Below, piece by piece: positions 1-6,161 of a stretch of DNA of 17,667 bases. The notes below the pieces were generated by a model. The model ran no database searches and was not told the origin of the DNA. It saw only the letters and a program-made list of their open reading frames with translations. Position 1 is the stretch's first letter. Each line of letters opens with the position of its first letter. Location: assembly GCA_964526035.1 (NCBI GenBank), contig CAZGKE010000064.1:1-17667 (forward strand), given 5' to 3'. The position numbers and the translations under genes are program-made. The stretch comes from DAOMOD01 sp964526035. GTDB lineage: Bacteria > Pseudomonadota > Gammaproteobacteria > Xanthomonadales > BPKI01.

Positions 1-55
1 CAATCGTCCCCACGTTCACGTGCGGCTTGGTGCGCTGGAATTTTTCTTTGGCCAT
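1..55 (-). CDS. tuf: Elongation factor Tu, N-terminal fragment (runs off left edge)
   Basis: The minus strand from the ATG at 55 reads MAKEKFQRTKPHVNVGTI, the highly conserved start of EF-Tu, the GTPase that delivers aminoacyl-tRNA to the ribosome. Only 18 codons are in the window, so the GTP-binding P-loop is not visible. A Shine-Dalgarno AAGGA lies 9 nt before the ATG. The gene follows tRNA-Tyr, tRNA-Gly and tRNA-Thr on the same strand. This resembles the thrU-tyrU-glyT-thrT-tufB operon of E. coli without its first tRNA, so it is probably the tufB-type copy and cotranscribed with the tRNAs. Identification is confident despite the short fragment. Confidence 0.95.
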   Translation of the reverse strand, partial: MAKEKFQRTKPHVNVGTI

Positions 56-129
56 GAGAGTGAATCCTTGAGTCTTCGTTAGCGTTGGCAGTTGGTGGTA
101 TCCGGCGAGCTTCGCGCGCCGCTTGACGG

Positions 130-205
130 TGGTGCCCACAACCGGAATCGAACCGGTGACCTCTTCCTTACCAAGAAAGTGCTCTACCGACTGAGCTATG
201 TGGGC
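130..205 (-). tRNA. tRNA-Thr (anticodon GGT)
   Basis: The minus strand folds as a full cloverleaf. The 7-bp acceptor stem pairs GCCCACA with TGTGGGC, the anticodon loop is TTGGTAA with GGT at positions 34-36, the T-arm carries GGTTCGATTCC, and the 3' CCA is encoded (130-132). It reads ACY codons. It lies 74 nt upstream of tuf and 38 nt downstream of tRNA-Gly, in what looks like a single transcript. Confidence 0.96.
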
Positions 206-243
206 GCTTGCTTCAGGTGGACCTTGACCTCTATATTCGAGCT

Positions 244-317
244 TGGAGCGGGAGACGGGAATCGAACCCGCACCATCAGCTTGGAAGGCTGAGGTTCTAC
301 CGTTGAACTACTCCCGC
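244..317 (-). tRNA. tRNA-Gly (anticodon TCC)
   Basis: The minus strand forms a cloverleaf with acceptor GCGGGAG/CTCCCGC, anticodon loop CTTCCAA (anticodon TCC, glycine) and T-loop TTCGATT. The CCA end is encoded at 244-246. It sits between tRNA-Tyr and tRNA-Thr, as in the E. coli tufB operon. Confidence 0.96.
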
Positions 318-402
318 GTTCAGGCAACTGAATCCGGATGACAAACCCCAGACGCCGCACAATTCGCTGCTGTCGTCTGTCGTCCGACCTCTGTCGACTG
401 GA

Positions 403-488
403 TGGTGGAGGGAGGTGGATTCGAACCACCGAAGGCGTAAGCCAGCAGATTTACAGTCTGCCCCCGTTGGCCGCTTGGGTATCCCTCC
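403..488 (-). tRNA. tRNA-Tyr (anticodon GTA)
   Basis: This 86-nt class II tRNA on the minus strand has acceptor GGAGGGA/TCCCTCC, anticodon loop CTGTAAA with GTA, a long variable arm and an encoded CCA (403-405). It is the first gene of the tRNA-tuf operon. The promoter is immediately upstream at 504-532. Confidence 0.96.
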
Positions 489-503
489 AGCAAAGAGCCG
501 CCT

Positions 504-532
504 ATTCTGGCGATTCTCGCTGTCAGCGTCAA
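504..532 (-). promoter_or_regulatory. Probable sigma-70 promoter of the tRNA-Tyr/Gly/Thr-tuf operon
   Basis: The minus strand carries TTGACG (527-532) and CAGAAT (504-509) separated by exactly 17 nt, about 15 nt before tRNA-Tyr begins. The stretch after the -10 (AGGCGGCTC) is GC-rich, as in discriminators of stringently controlled stable-RNA promoters; that regulation is inferred. The -10 matches TATAAT at 4 of 6 positions. Confidence 0.6.
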
Positions 533-570
533 TCGCCCCGAATGGGCGCGAAGCCGCGAGGGCGCACCGT

Positions 571-1410
571 TCAGCCGGTTCGCCCCTCCCGCAGCCAGTC
601 GCGCAGGGCCTCGACCTCGGTCCGCAGCGAGCGCACCTCCAGCTCCAGCCCGGCGGCCTCTTCGGCGGTGAGGCTGCGCATCGCCTCCAGGGTCTCCTCC
701 TTTTCCTGGTCGTGCATGGTCTGCATGGTGTTGACAATGATGCCGATGAACAGGTTCAGCATGGTGAACGTCGCCACCAGTATGAAGGGAACGAAAAAGG
801 CCCAGGCCCAGGGATAGACCTGCATGACCGGGCGCACGATGCCCATCGACCAGGACTCCAGGGTCATGATCTGGAACAGGCTGAACAGCGAGGCCCCCAG
901 GGTGCCGAACCATTCCGGAAACGTCGGCCCGAACAGCTTGGTGGCAATCACCGCAAACACGTAGTAGATGATCGACATCAGGCCGGCAATGGCAGCGATG
1001 CCCGGGATGGCCGCGAGCAGCGCCTCGACGATGAAGCGCAGGCGCGGCATCATCGACAACAGCCTCAGTACGCGCAGCACGCGCAGGGCACGCAGCACGG
1101 CGAAAGGACCCGAGGCGGGCACCAGCGCAATGCCCACGACGATGAAGTCGAACACGTTCCAGGCGCTGCGGAAGAAGCCTGTGCCGCGGGCGTACAGCTT
1201 GAGTCCGATCTCGACCACGAAAACGGCGAGCATGATGCTGTCCAGTGCGCTCAGCCACGGCCCGTAGGCCGCCATGACGCGCTCGGAGGTCTCCAGCCCG
1301 AGGACCACGGCATTGCCGAGAATGATGGCGATGATGAGCTTCTGGACGGGGCTCGATTCGACCCAGTCGCCGATGCGCTGACGAAGAGAGGGGATAACGA
1401 CGGCGGACAT
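571..1410 (-). CDS. Bacterial voltage-gated sodium channel (NaChBac/BacNav family)
   Basis: This is a six-transmembrane, 279-residue ion-channel subunit expected to form a homotetrameric voltage-gated sodium channel in the inner membrane. S1 is about 22-40, S2 52-72 (Glu67) and S3 82-97 (Asp88). S4 spans about 104-120 with arginines every third residue (R107, R110, R113, R116). S5 is about 139-160. The pore loop holds TLESWSM at 183-189, which is the NavAb/NavMs selectivity filter. S6 is about 202-229, followed by an acidic, heptad-like C-terminal helix (234-276) that in this family forms a tetrameric coiled coil. The start at 1410 was chosen because it directly precedes the channel domain. 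The frame stays open upstream to 1569, but that extension would be a Pro/Ser-rich peptide encoded by a DNA repeat. No good Shine-Dalgarno is visible. The gene sits between tRNA-Tyr and the repeat-flanked gene at 1643-2287, an accessory position. Confidence 0.93.
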   Translation of the reverse strand: MSAVVIPSLRQRIGDWVESSPVQKLIIAIILGNAVVLGLETSERVMAAYGPWLSALDSIMLAVFVVEIGLKLYARGTGFFRSAWNVFDFIVVGIALVPASGPFAVLRALRVLRVLRLLSMMPRLRFIVEALLAAIPGIAAIAGLMSIIYYVFAVIATKLFGPTFPEWFGTLGASLFSLFQIMTLESWSMGIVRPVMQVYPWAWAFFVPFILVATFTMLNLFIGIIVNTMQTMHDQEKEETLEAMRSLTAEEAAGLELEVRSLRTEVEALRDWLREGRTG

Positions 1411-1493
1411 CCGTGGGGCTCGGGTTGGTGGCCAGCGCGAAGGATGGGGGCGGCTGTGACGGGATGCAATGGGGACCAGCGCCTGCGGCGATC

Positions 1494-1563
1494 GGGACTG
1501 GGGACTGGGGACTGGGGACTGGGGACTGGGGACTCGGGACTCGGGGCTCGGGAGCGGGGAGCG
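1494..1563 (+). repeat. G-rich heptad tandem repeat (element A), potential G-quadruplex
   Basis: Ten consecutive 7-nt units run on the plus strand: five GGGACTG, two GGGACTC, one GGGGCTC and two GGGAGCG. Every unit starts with at least three G and has a 3-4 nt linker, so the plus strand meets the usual G-quadruplex pattern many times over. GGGNATC-type heptads are known to be abundant in Xanthomonas genomes; this is a relative. The array lies 84 nt upstream of the sodium-channel start and leads directly into the REP-like hairpin at 1574. Confidence 0.9.
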
Positions 1564-1573
1564 GGCCATGCTG

Positions 1574-1620
1574 CTGTGGGAGGGGCCTCAGCCCCGGCAC
1601 GGGCATCGCCGCGAGGCGAC
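1574..1620 (+). repeat. REP-like palindromic element (partner of 2348-2380)
   Basis: The element begins with CTGTGGGAGGGG and contains two small hairpins: GGGGC/GCCCC around CTCA (1582-1595) and TCGCC/GGCGA around GCGA (1606-1619). The GTGGGAGGGGCYTCAGCCCC core is typical of REP elements in xanthomonads. Its first 25 nt match the inverted copy at 2355-2379 at 22 positions, and all three differences are G/A. Confidence 0.7.
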
Positions 1621-1642
1621 GGGACGGTCGCAACGCCTGCGT

Positions 1643-2287
1643 TCAGGGCGAACCGGACGAACCCACTATCTGGAACACGGGCGCGGGACGTCGCTGACCG
1701 AAGACGCTCCTGGAGCTGGTCGGGTTCGGCGCCAGCTCCAATCGGGTTTGCGCCAGCGTCTGAAGACTTCCAGGGGTCATCAGTCCAAACAGAGAGACAT
1801 CAAGGCCCACGGGTGTGCCAGCCGCACTTCGAACCAGGTGAAATTCAGCCCAACGCCATTCCCTCGGCTCCATTGGAGCAAGAAATCGTTGCAGTTCCCC
1901 AGGCGCCAGGCGCTCCAGCGCGCTGTCCGGCATGCCCCCGAGCAGGGCTTCGAGCAGCACACGGGTCGGCGCGACCTGCTGGCAATAAATGGTCTGGCCG
2001 CCATCAAGCAGGATTGGCGACTCCAGCGCGACGGCTGCCCGGGGGCGCTTTCCCATCAGCACGAAAGCAAGGTCGACATGCACCTCCGCGAACGCCCGCA
2101 GCTGTTCAGCGGACAGGTCAAGGAAGGCCACCGCGTCCGGCCGGAGCAGATAGTCGGCGGATTGCGGCAGCAAGGATCTGTAGACGTGGCGTTCGACCAG
2201 TTTCGGGTCCAGGCGCTCCTGGGCGGCGGCCTCCGCGGCCAGTCCGACCAGGAAGAACAGGAGAATTGGACACAGCGGACGCCACAT
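1643..2287 (-). CDS. Predicted secreted protein of unknown function
   Basis: I do not recognise this 214-residue protein. The N-terminus is a plausible Sec signal peptide: MWRP, a hydrophobic run to about residue 18, then AEAAA with likely cleavage after Ala22. The rest appears soluble, has a single cysteine (in IYCQQ) and shows no obvious catalytic motif or transmembrane helix. The start at 2287 is supported by GAGGGA about 8 nt upstream and by the signal peptide; an in-frame start at 2332 would place 15 polar residues before it. A possible extended -10 (TGGTATTGT, minus strand, about 2323-2331) precedes it. The gene is enclosed by inverted heptad+REP elements (1494-1620 and 2348-2412) and lies between the sodium channel and ychF, so it may be transferred or strain-specific. 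That it is a real gene is likely but unproven. Confidence 0.62.
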   Translation of the reverse strand: MWRPLCPILLFFLVGLAAEAAAQERLDPKLVERHVYRSLLPQSADYLLRPDAVAFLDLSAEQLRAFAEVHVDLAFVLMGKRPRAAVALESPILLDGGQTIYCQQVAPTRVLLEALLGGMPDSALERLAPGELQRFLAPMEPREWRWAEFHLVRSAAGTPVGLDVSLFGLMTPGSLQTLAQTRLELAPNPTSSRSVFGQRRPAPVFQIVGSSGSP

Positions 2288-2347
2288 GGGCGCTTTCCCT
2301 CGCCGAAAGGCTGTCGCAGCCGACAATACCACCGACGCACGTCAAAA

Positions 2348-2380
2348 GGCCGACGTCGGGGCCGAGGTCCCTCCCACAGG
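2348..2380 (-). repeat. REP-like palindromic element, inverted copy
   Basis: Read on the minus strand it begins CTGTGGGAGGGACCTC and continues GGCCCCGACGTCGGCC. It is the inverted counterpart of the element at 1574-1598, with 22 of 25 positions identical. A TTTT follows the GGCC-ended palindrome on the minus strand, so the element might also help terminate ychF transcription. The stem is short and imperfect, so that role is weak. Confidence 0.65.
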
Positions 2381-2383
2381 AGA

Positions 2384-2412
2384 GCGAATCCCTGCTCCCT
2401 GCTCCCCGCCCC
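2384..2412 (-). repeat. G-rich heptad repeat (element B)
   Basis: On the minus strand there are heptads of the GGGAGCA type, ending in GGGATTC. They abut the ychF stop codon on one side and the REP-like element at 2380 on the other. Order and orientation (heptads then REP) match element A, but the array is shorter and the unit differs. Confidence 0.75.
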
Positions 2413-3504
2413 TCAGACGTTGAAGCGAAAATGCAGCACGTCGGCTTCCTTGACGATGTAGTCCTTGCCTTCCAGTCGCAGCCGCCCGGCCTCCTTGGCG
2501 CCCGCCTCGCCCTTGCAGCGGATATAGTCGTCGAAGGCGATGGTTTCGGCGCGAATGAAGCCTTTCTCGAAGTCGGTGTGGATGACGCCGGCCGCCTGCG
2601 GGGCGGTGGCGCCCTTCTTCACCGTCCAGGCGCGGACTTCCTTCTCGCCGGCGGTGAAATAAGTCTGCAGGCCGAGCAGCGCGTAGCCCGCTCGAATCAC
2701 ACGGTTCAAACCGGGTTCGTCGAGCCCGAGATCGGTCAGAAACTCGGCGCGGTCGGCATCTTCGAGCTGCGCCATCTCCTCCTCGATGGCGGCACACACC
2801 GGCACCACCTCGGCGCCCTCGCCTCGGGCGCGCTCCCACACCAGGTCGAGCAGAGGATTGTTTTCGAAACCGTCCTCGCGGACGTTGGCGACATACATCA
2901 CCGGCTTCATGGTCAGCAGGAACAGCTCGCGCAGGCGCGCGCGCTCGTCGGGCTCAAGCTCGACGGAGCGGGCAGGACGGCCTTCGGCAAGAGCGGCGTA
3001 CACCTTGGCCAGAACATCGCGACGGGCCTGGGCCTCCTTGTCGCCCGCCTTGGCAGCGCGCCCGGCACGGTCCAGGGCGCGCTCCACCGCTTCCAGGTCG
3101 GCCAGCGCCAGCTCGGTGTCGATCACCTCGATATCGGCGATCGGATCGATCCGGCCGGCGACATGCACGATGTCGGGATGCTCGAAACAGCGCACCACGT
3201 GGGCGATGGCGTCGACCTCGCGGATGTGGGCCAGGAACTTGTTGCCCAAGCCCTCGCCCTTGGACGCCCCGGCCACCAGTCCGGCAATGTCGACGAATTC
3301 GATGGTGGTCGGAATCACCTTCAGTGGCCGGGCGATTTCGGCCAGTTGCTTGAGGCGGGTATCCGGCACCGGCACCACGCCGACGTTGGGGTCGATGGTG
3401 CAGAACGGAAAATTGGCTGCGGCGATGCCGGCCTTGGTCAGTGCGTTGAAAAGCGTCGACTTGCCCACGTTGGGAAGGCCGACAATACCTACCTGGATAC
3501 CCAT
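2413..3504 (-). CDS. ychF: Redox-responsive P-loop ATPase YchF (OLA1/Obg-related)
   Basis: This 363-residue protein has the standard YchF length. The P-loop GLPNVGKST is at 9-17, followed by a switch region (TTIEFVDIAGLVAGASKGEG) with the DxAG motif. NVRE takes the place of the GTPase NKxD, which is the reason this family prefers ATP. A C-terminal TGS-like domain contains the conserved FTAGEKEVRAWTV and HTDFEKGFIRAE segments. YchF proteins bind the ribosome and affect translation and oxidative-stress tolerance. The start at 3504 has GGAG 6 nt upstream. The gene lies 67 nt downstream of pth, as in most gammaproteobacteria, and closes the conserved prs-rplY-pth-ychF run. Confidence 0.98.
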   Translation of the reverse strand: MGIQVGIVGLPNVGKSTLFNALTKAGIAAANFPFCTIDPNVGVVPVPDTRLKQLAEIARPLKVIPTTIEFVDIAGLVAGASKGEGLGNKFLAHIREVDAIAHVVRCFEHPDIVHVAGRIDPIADIEVIDTELALADLEAVERALDRAGRAAKAGDKEAQARRDVLAKVYAALAEGRPARSVELEPDERARLRELFLLTMKPVMYVANVREDGFENNPLLDLVWERARGEGAEVVPVCAAIEEEMAQLEDADRAEFLTDLGLDEPGLNRVIRAGYALLGLQTYFTAGEKEVRAWTVKKGATAPQAAGVIHTDFEKGFIRAETIAFDDYIRCKGEAGAKEAGRLRLEGKDYIVKEADVLHFRFNV

Positions 3505-3571
3505 TCATTGCTCCGCAGGGTCATGAGCTTGCGCCCCGGGACCCAGAGTTGACGCCATCGCGAGGCTCGGC

Positions 3572-4168
3572 TCAGCCGGCTGCCCGCGACCTATCGGCGG
3601 TATGAAGCTTCTTCATGGCTTCGTTGATGTTGCCAGCCACCGCCAGCGGCATGGCGTCGACCGCACGCTCGACGGCCTCGCGCATGGCGCTGTCCTGGTC
3701 CGGCGTGGGGCGTCCCAGCACCCATGGAGTCACCTCGTCCTTGTGACCGGGATGACCGATGCCCACGCGCAGGCGATGGAAGCGGCCGTGGCCGAGCTGC
3801 GTGACGATGTCGCGCAGTCCGTTCTGGCCACCGTGTCCGCCATCGAACTTGAGGCGCACGGTGCCAGGGGCGAGATCCAGTTCATCGTGGGCCACCAGCA
3901 TCTCCTCCGGTGCGATGCGGTAGAAGCGCAGGGTGGCCACCACCGCCTGAGCGCTGCGGTTCATGTAGGTATCGGGCTTCAGCAGCCACACAGCGCGGCC
4001 GTCGACGCTGGTCTTGGCCAATTCACCGTGGAGTCTGGATTCGCCACGCAAGGTCGCTCCCACGCTTGCAGCCAGGGCGTCCAGGAACCAGAACCCGGCA
4101 TTGTGCCGGGTTCTGGCGTATTCGGCACCGGGGTTTCCCAGGCCGACGATGAGCTTGAGTGCGGACAC
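3572..4168 (-). CDS. pth: Peptidyl-tRNA hydrolase
   Basis: The enzyme releases tRNA from peptidyl-tRNA that has dropped off the ribosome. The N-terminal LIVGLGNPG, the catalytic TRHNAGFW segment (catalytic His), KPDTYMN, HDELDL and GGHGGQNGLRD are all present, and the length (about 198 aa) is normal. I prefer the GTG at 4168, giving MSALKLIVGLGNPG as in relatives. A TTG at 4183 in the same frame would add five residues and cannot be excluded; neither has a strong ribosome-binding site. The gene lies 57 nt downstream of rplY. A perfect 12-bp inverted repeat in the DNA (4088-4116) lies over the TRHNAGFW codons and is reported separately. Confidence 0.97.
   Translation of the reverse strand: MSALKLIVGLGNPGAEYARTRHNAGFWFLDALAASVGATLRGESRLHGELAKTSVDGRAVWLLKPDTYMNRSAQAVVATLRFYRIAPEEMLVAHDELDLAPGTVRLKFDGGHGGQNGLRDIVTQLGHGRFHRLRVGIGHPGHKDEVTPWVLGRPTPDQDSAMREAVERAVDAMPLAVAGNINEAMKKLHTADRSRAAG
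4088..4116 (-). other. Perfect 12-bp hairpin inside the pth coding sequence
   Basis: CCAGAACCCGGC (4088-4099) and GCCGGGTTCTGG (4105-4116) are exact reverse complements separated by 5 nt. In the mRNA this GC-rich stem forms about 50 nt after the pth start, over the conserved catalytic motif codons. The structure is seen in the sequence; any function is unknown. Confidence 0.6.
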
Positions 4169-4225
4169 GCCAGACTGCGGCAAACCGTTTCCGCCGCCCG
4201 AACCAGTCGGACGGCAGATTGGGGC

Positions 4226-4876
4226 TTACTTCTTCTCCGGCTCGCCAGCAGCTTCTCCGCCGTCGCCTTCCTCGGGCGTTTCCTCCGCCTCTTCCCTCAT
4301 GGTGACGTGCTGGGCGCTGATCACGGTATGGTCGTGCTCCTTGCCGAGCTTCAGTTCGGGAATCTCCACGCCGGTCGGCAGCGGAAGCTGCGACATGTGG
4401 ATGATCTCGCCGACCTCGAGCGCAGACAGGTCGAGCTCGATGTACTCGGGCAGGTCCTTCGGGAAGCAGAGCACTTCGACGTCGGTCATGTTGTGCGAGA
4501 TGACCACGCCCGAAGTCTTGCCGGCAGGGGATTTCTCCTCGTTGAGGAAATGCAGCGGCACGCGCGCGCGCAGCTTTTCAGTCTCCATCACGCGCTGGAA
4601 GTCCATGTGCATGATCTGCTGCCTGAACGGGTGACGCTGCATGTCGCGCAGCAGCACCTTCTGCACGTCGCCGCCCAGGTCGAGATCAAGAATCGCAGAG
4701 TAGAACCACTCGTTCTGCGAAGCGGCCATGGCCACGCGATGCTCGATCTGGATGGCCCGCGGCTCGATGCCACCGCCATAGACGATGGCCGGTACCTGGC
4801 CGGTACGACGCAGGCGGCGGCTCGCACCCTTGCCCTGGTCGCCCCGTACCTGTACGGGAATATTGTGGGTTGCCAT
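4226..4876 (-). CDS. rplY: 50S ribosomal protein L25, long (Ctc/TL5) form
   Basis: L25 binds 5S rRNA in the large subunit. This 216-residue protein is the long two-domain form. The N-terminal L25 domain (about 1-95) includes GKGASRRLRRTGQVPAIVYG. The C-terminal beta domain (about 100-190) includes VPLHFLNEEKSPAGK and the LDLSALEVGEIIHMSQL segment. The tail is acidic and disordered (EEAEETPEEGDGGEAAGEPEKK). The ATG at 4876 has GAGG 10 nt upstream. Unlike the tight spacing elsewhere in this run, 188 nt separate it from prs, filled by repeat element C. Confidence 0.97.
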   Translation of the reverse strand: MATHNIPVQVRGDQGKGASRRLRRTGQVPAIVYGGGIEPRAIQIEHRVAMAASQNEWFYSAILDLDLGGDVQKVLLRDMQRHPFRQQIMHMDFQRVMETEKLRARVPLHFLNEEKSPAGKTSGVVISHNMTDVEVLCFPKDLPEYIELDLSALEVGEIIHMSQLPLPTGVEIPELKLGKEHDHTVISAQHVTMREEAEETPEEGDGGEAAGEPEKK

Positions 4877-4922
4877 TGTTTCATTACCTCGGTTGTGTTG
4901 ACCGCCTCGCGGCGACAGTTAC

Positions 4923-4944
4923 GCTCTCCCGCGACCAGGAGAGC
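4923..4944. repeat. Small inverted repeat upstream of rplY
   Basis: GCTCTCC (4923-4929) and GGAGAGC (4938-4944) form a 7-bp stem with an 8-nt loop. It lies between the rplY start and heptad element C and would sit in the leader of the rplY transcript. No U-tract follows on either strand, so a terminator role is doubtful. Confidence 0.4.
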
Positions 4945-4953
4945 CTTCGTTCC

Positions 4954-5055
4954 CGGGATTCGGGAATCGGGAATCGGGAATCGAGGAAGGCGTCAGCCCG
5001 ACACACCCTCCCGAAGCCCGACTCTCGATTCCCTGCTCCCTACTCCCTACTCCCC
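4954..5055. repeat. Element C: inverted G-rich heptad arrays around a REP-like core
   Basis: Plus-strand units CGGGATT and three CGGGAAT run from 4954 to 4981, with four GGG runs and 4-nt linkers. From 5031 to 5055 the minus strand carries GGGAGTA/GGGAGCA heptads with the same spacing. Each strand therefore has one canonical G-quadruplex motif. A perfect 10-bp inverted repeat (GGGAATCGAG at 4976-4985, CTCGATTCCC at 5024-5033) joins the arms. The 38-nt core contains GGCGTCAGCCCGAC, which resembles the REP-like cores elsewhere in the window. The element sits between prs and rplY. Confidence 0.8.
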
Positions 5056-5064
5056 ACACTCTCG

Positions 5065-6021
5065 TCAGTCCACATACAACGAACTCACCGACTGCCCGAA
5101 GCTCATGCGCCGGATGGTCTCGGCAAGCAGTTCGGCAACGCCGAGCTGGCGGATACGCTTGCAGGCGCGGGCCGCTTCGGTCAGCGGTATGGTGTCACTC
5201 ACCACCAGCTCGTCGAGCACGGAGCGCTCGATGTTGTCGATGGCGGCGCCCGACAGCACAGGATGGGTGCAGTAGGCCAACACGCGGCCTGCGCCATGAT
5301 CCTTCAATGCCGCCGCGGCGGCACACAGCGTTCCGGCAGTATCCACGATATCGTCGACCAGCACGCAGGTCTTGCCGCGCACGTCGCCGATGATGTTCAT
5401 CACTGTCGCCTCGTTGGGTCGCGGACGGCGCTTGTCGATGATGGCAAGTTCGGCATCATCGAGACGCTTGGCTATGGCCCTGGCACGCACCACGCCGCCG
5501 ACATCCGGACTCACCACTATAAGGTTCTCGGTGCCCTGGCTGCGCCAGATATCGGCCAGCAGCACCGGGGAGGCGTACACATTGTCCACTGGAATATCGA
5601 AAAATCCAACGATCTGGTCGGCGTGCAGGTCGACGGTCAGCACCCGGTCGGTGCCCGTCGCGCCGATCATGCGCGCTACCACCTTGGCGGTGATCGGCAC
5701 CCGCGCCGAGCGCGGTCTGCGGTCTTGGCGCGCATAGCCGAAGTACGGAATCACCGCGGTCACCGAGGCCGCCGAGGCGCGCTTCAGCGCGTCCACCAGG
5801 GCCAGCAGCTCCATGAAGTTGTCGGCCGCCGGTGCGCACGTCGACTGGATCACGTACACCTCCTGGCGGCGCACGTTCTCCTCGATCTCGACCTGCACTT
5901 CGCCATCGGAAAAGCGCCCCACCTGGGCCTTGCCGAGCGGCACGCCCAGCTCGCGGCAGATGTTCTTCGCCAGCGCCCGGTTGGCGTTGCCGGAGAAAAC
6001 CAGAATTCCGTCGGTGTTCAT
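5065..6021 (-). CDS. prs: Ribose-phosphate pyrophosphokinase (PRPP synthetase)
   Basis: The enzyme makes phosphoribosyl pyrophosphate from ribose 5-phosphate and ATP for nucleotide, histidine, tryptophan and NAD synthesis. At 318 residues it has the class I length. Visible motifs are RFSDGEVQVEIEENVR (36-51), the ATP-site segment YFGYARQDRRPRSARVPITAK (93-113), DLHADQIVGFFDIPVDNVYASP (131-152) with its conserved His133, and the PRPP-binding loop VLVDDIVDTAGT (220-231). The start at 6021 is the first Met before the conserved N-terminus. It lies 39 nt after tRNA-Gln on the same strand and ends 10 nt before element C. Confidence 0.98.
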   Translation of the reverse strand: MNTDGILVFSGNANRALAKNICRELGVPLGKAQVGRFSDGEVQVEIEENVRRQEVYVIQSTCAPAADNFMELLALVDALKRASAASVTAVIPYFGYARQDRRPRSARVPITAKVVARMIGATGTDRVLTVDLHADQIVGFFDIPVDNVYASPVLLADIWRSQGTENLIVVSPDVGGVVRARAIAKRLDDAELAIIDKRRPRPNEATVMNIIGDVRGKTCVLVDDIVDTAGTLCAAAAALKDHGAGRVLAYCTHPVLSGAAIDNIERSVLDELVVSDTIPLTEAARACKRIRQLGVAELLAETIRRMSFGQSVSSLYVD

Positions 6022-6060
6022 GCCTGCCCCGTGGTGTTCTGACTGCCTTGCCCAATCGAA

Positions 6061-6137
6061 TGGCTGGGGCGGCAGGACTCGAACCTGCGAATGCGGGAAT
6101 CAAAATCCCGTGCCTTAACCAACTTGGCGACGCCCCA
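6061..6137 (-). tRNA. tRNA-Gln (anticodon TTG)
   Basis: The minus strand folds with acceptor TGGGGCG/CGCCCCA, anticodon stem CGGGA/TCCCG around TTTTGAT (anticodon TTG), T-arm GCAGGTTCGAGTCCTGC and an encoded CCA (6061-6063). It lies in the 140-nt gap between ispE and prs on the same strand. A tRNA-Gln between ispE and prs is also known in pseudomonads, so this is a conserved placement. It may be cut from the long transcript. Confidence 0.96.
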
Positions 6138-6161
6138 GCGGCGAATCGTCCAGCGCGGGGG

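Noticed and set aside
130..488. Attachment site of an integrated element at the tRNA genes
   Set aside because: No integrase gene and no repeated tRNA 3' end is seen in the window; all three tRNAs are intact and followed by their normal operon neighbours.
1494..1563. CRISPR array
   Set aside because: The heptad units are contiguous, with no spacers between repeats, and no cas gene is present.
2341..2365. Rho-independent terminator of ychF
   Set aside because: A TTTT follows a GGCC-ended palindrome on the minus strand, but the stem is only four clean base pairs with an overlong loop. It is better explained as part of the REP-like element.
415..3552. A 1045-codon open frame on the plus strand
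   Set aside because: It runs antisense to the channel, the secreted gene and ychF and across a tRNA and several repeats. Its composition is low-complexity (Gly, Arg, His, Gln rich) with no domain; it is a GC-rich shadow of the real genes.
3602..5275. A 557-codon open frame on the plus strand
   Set aside because: Antisense to pth and rplY and running through the heptad repeats; those two genes are certain and explain the open frame.
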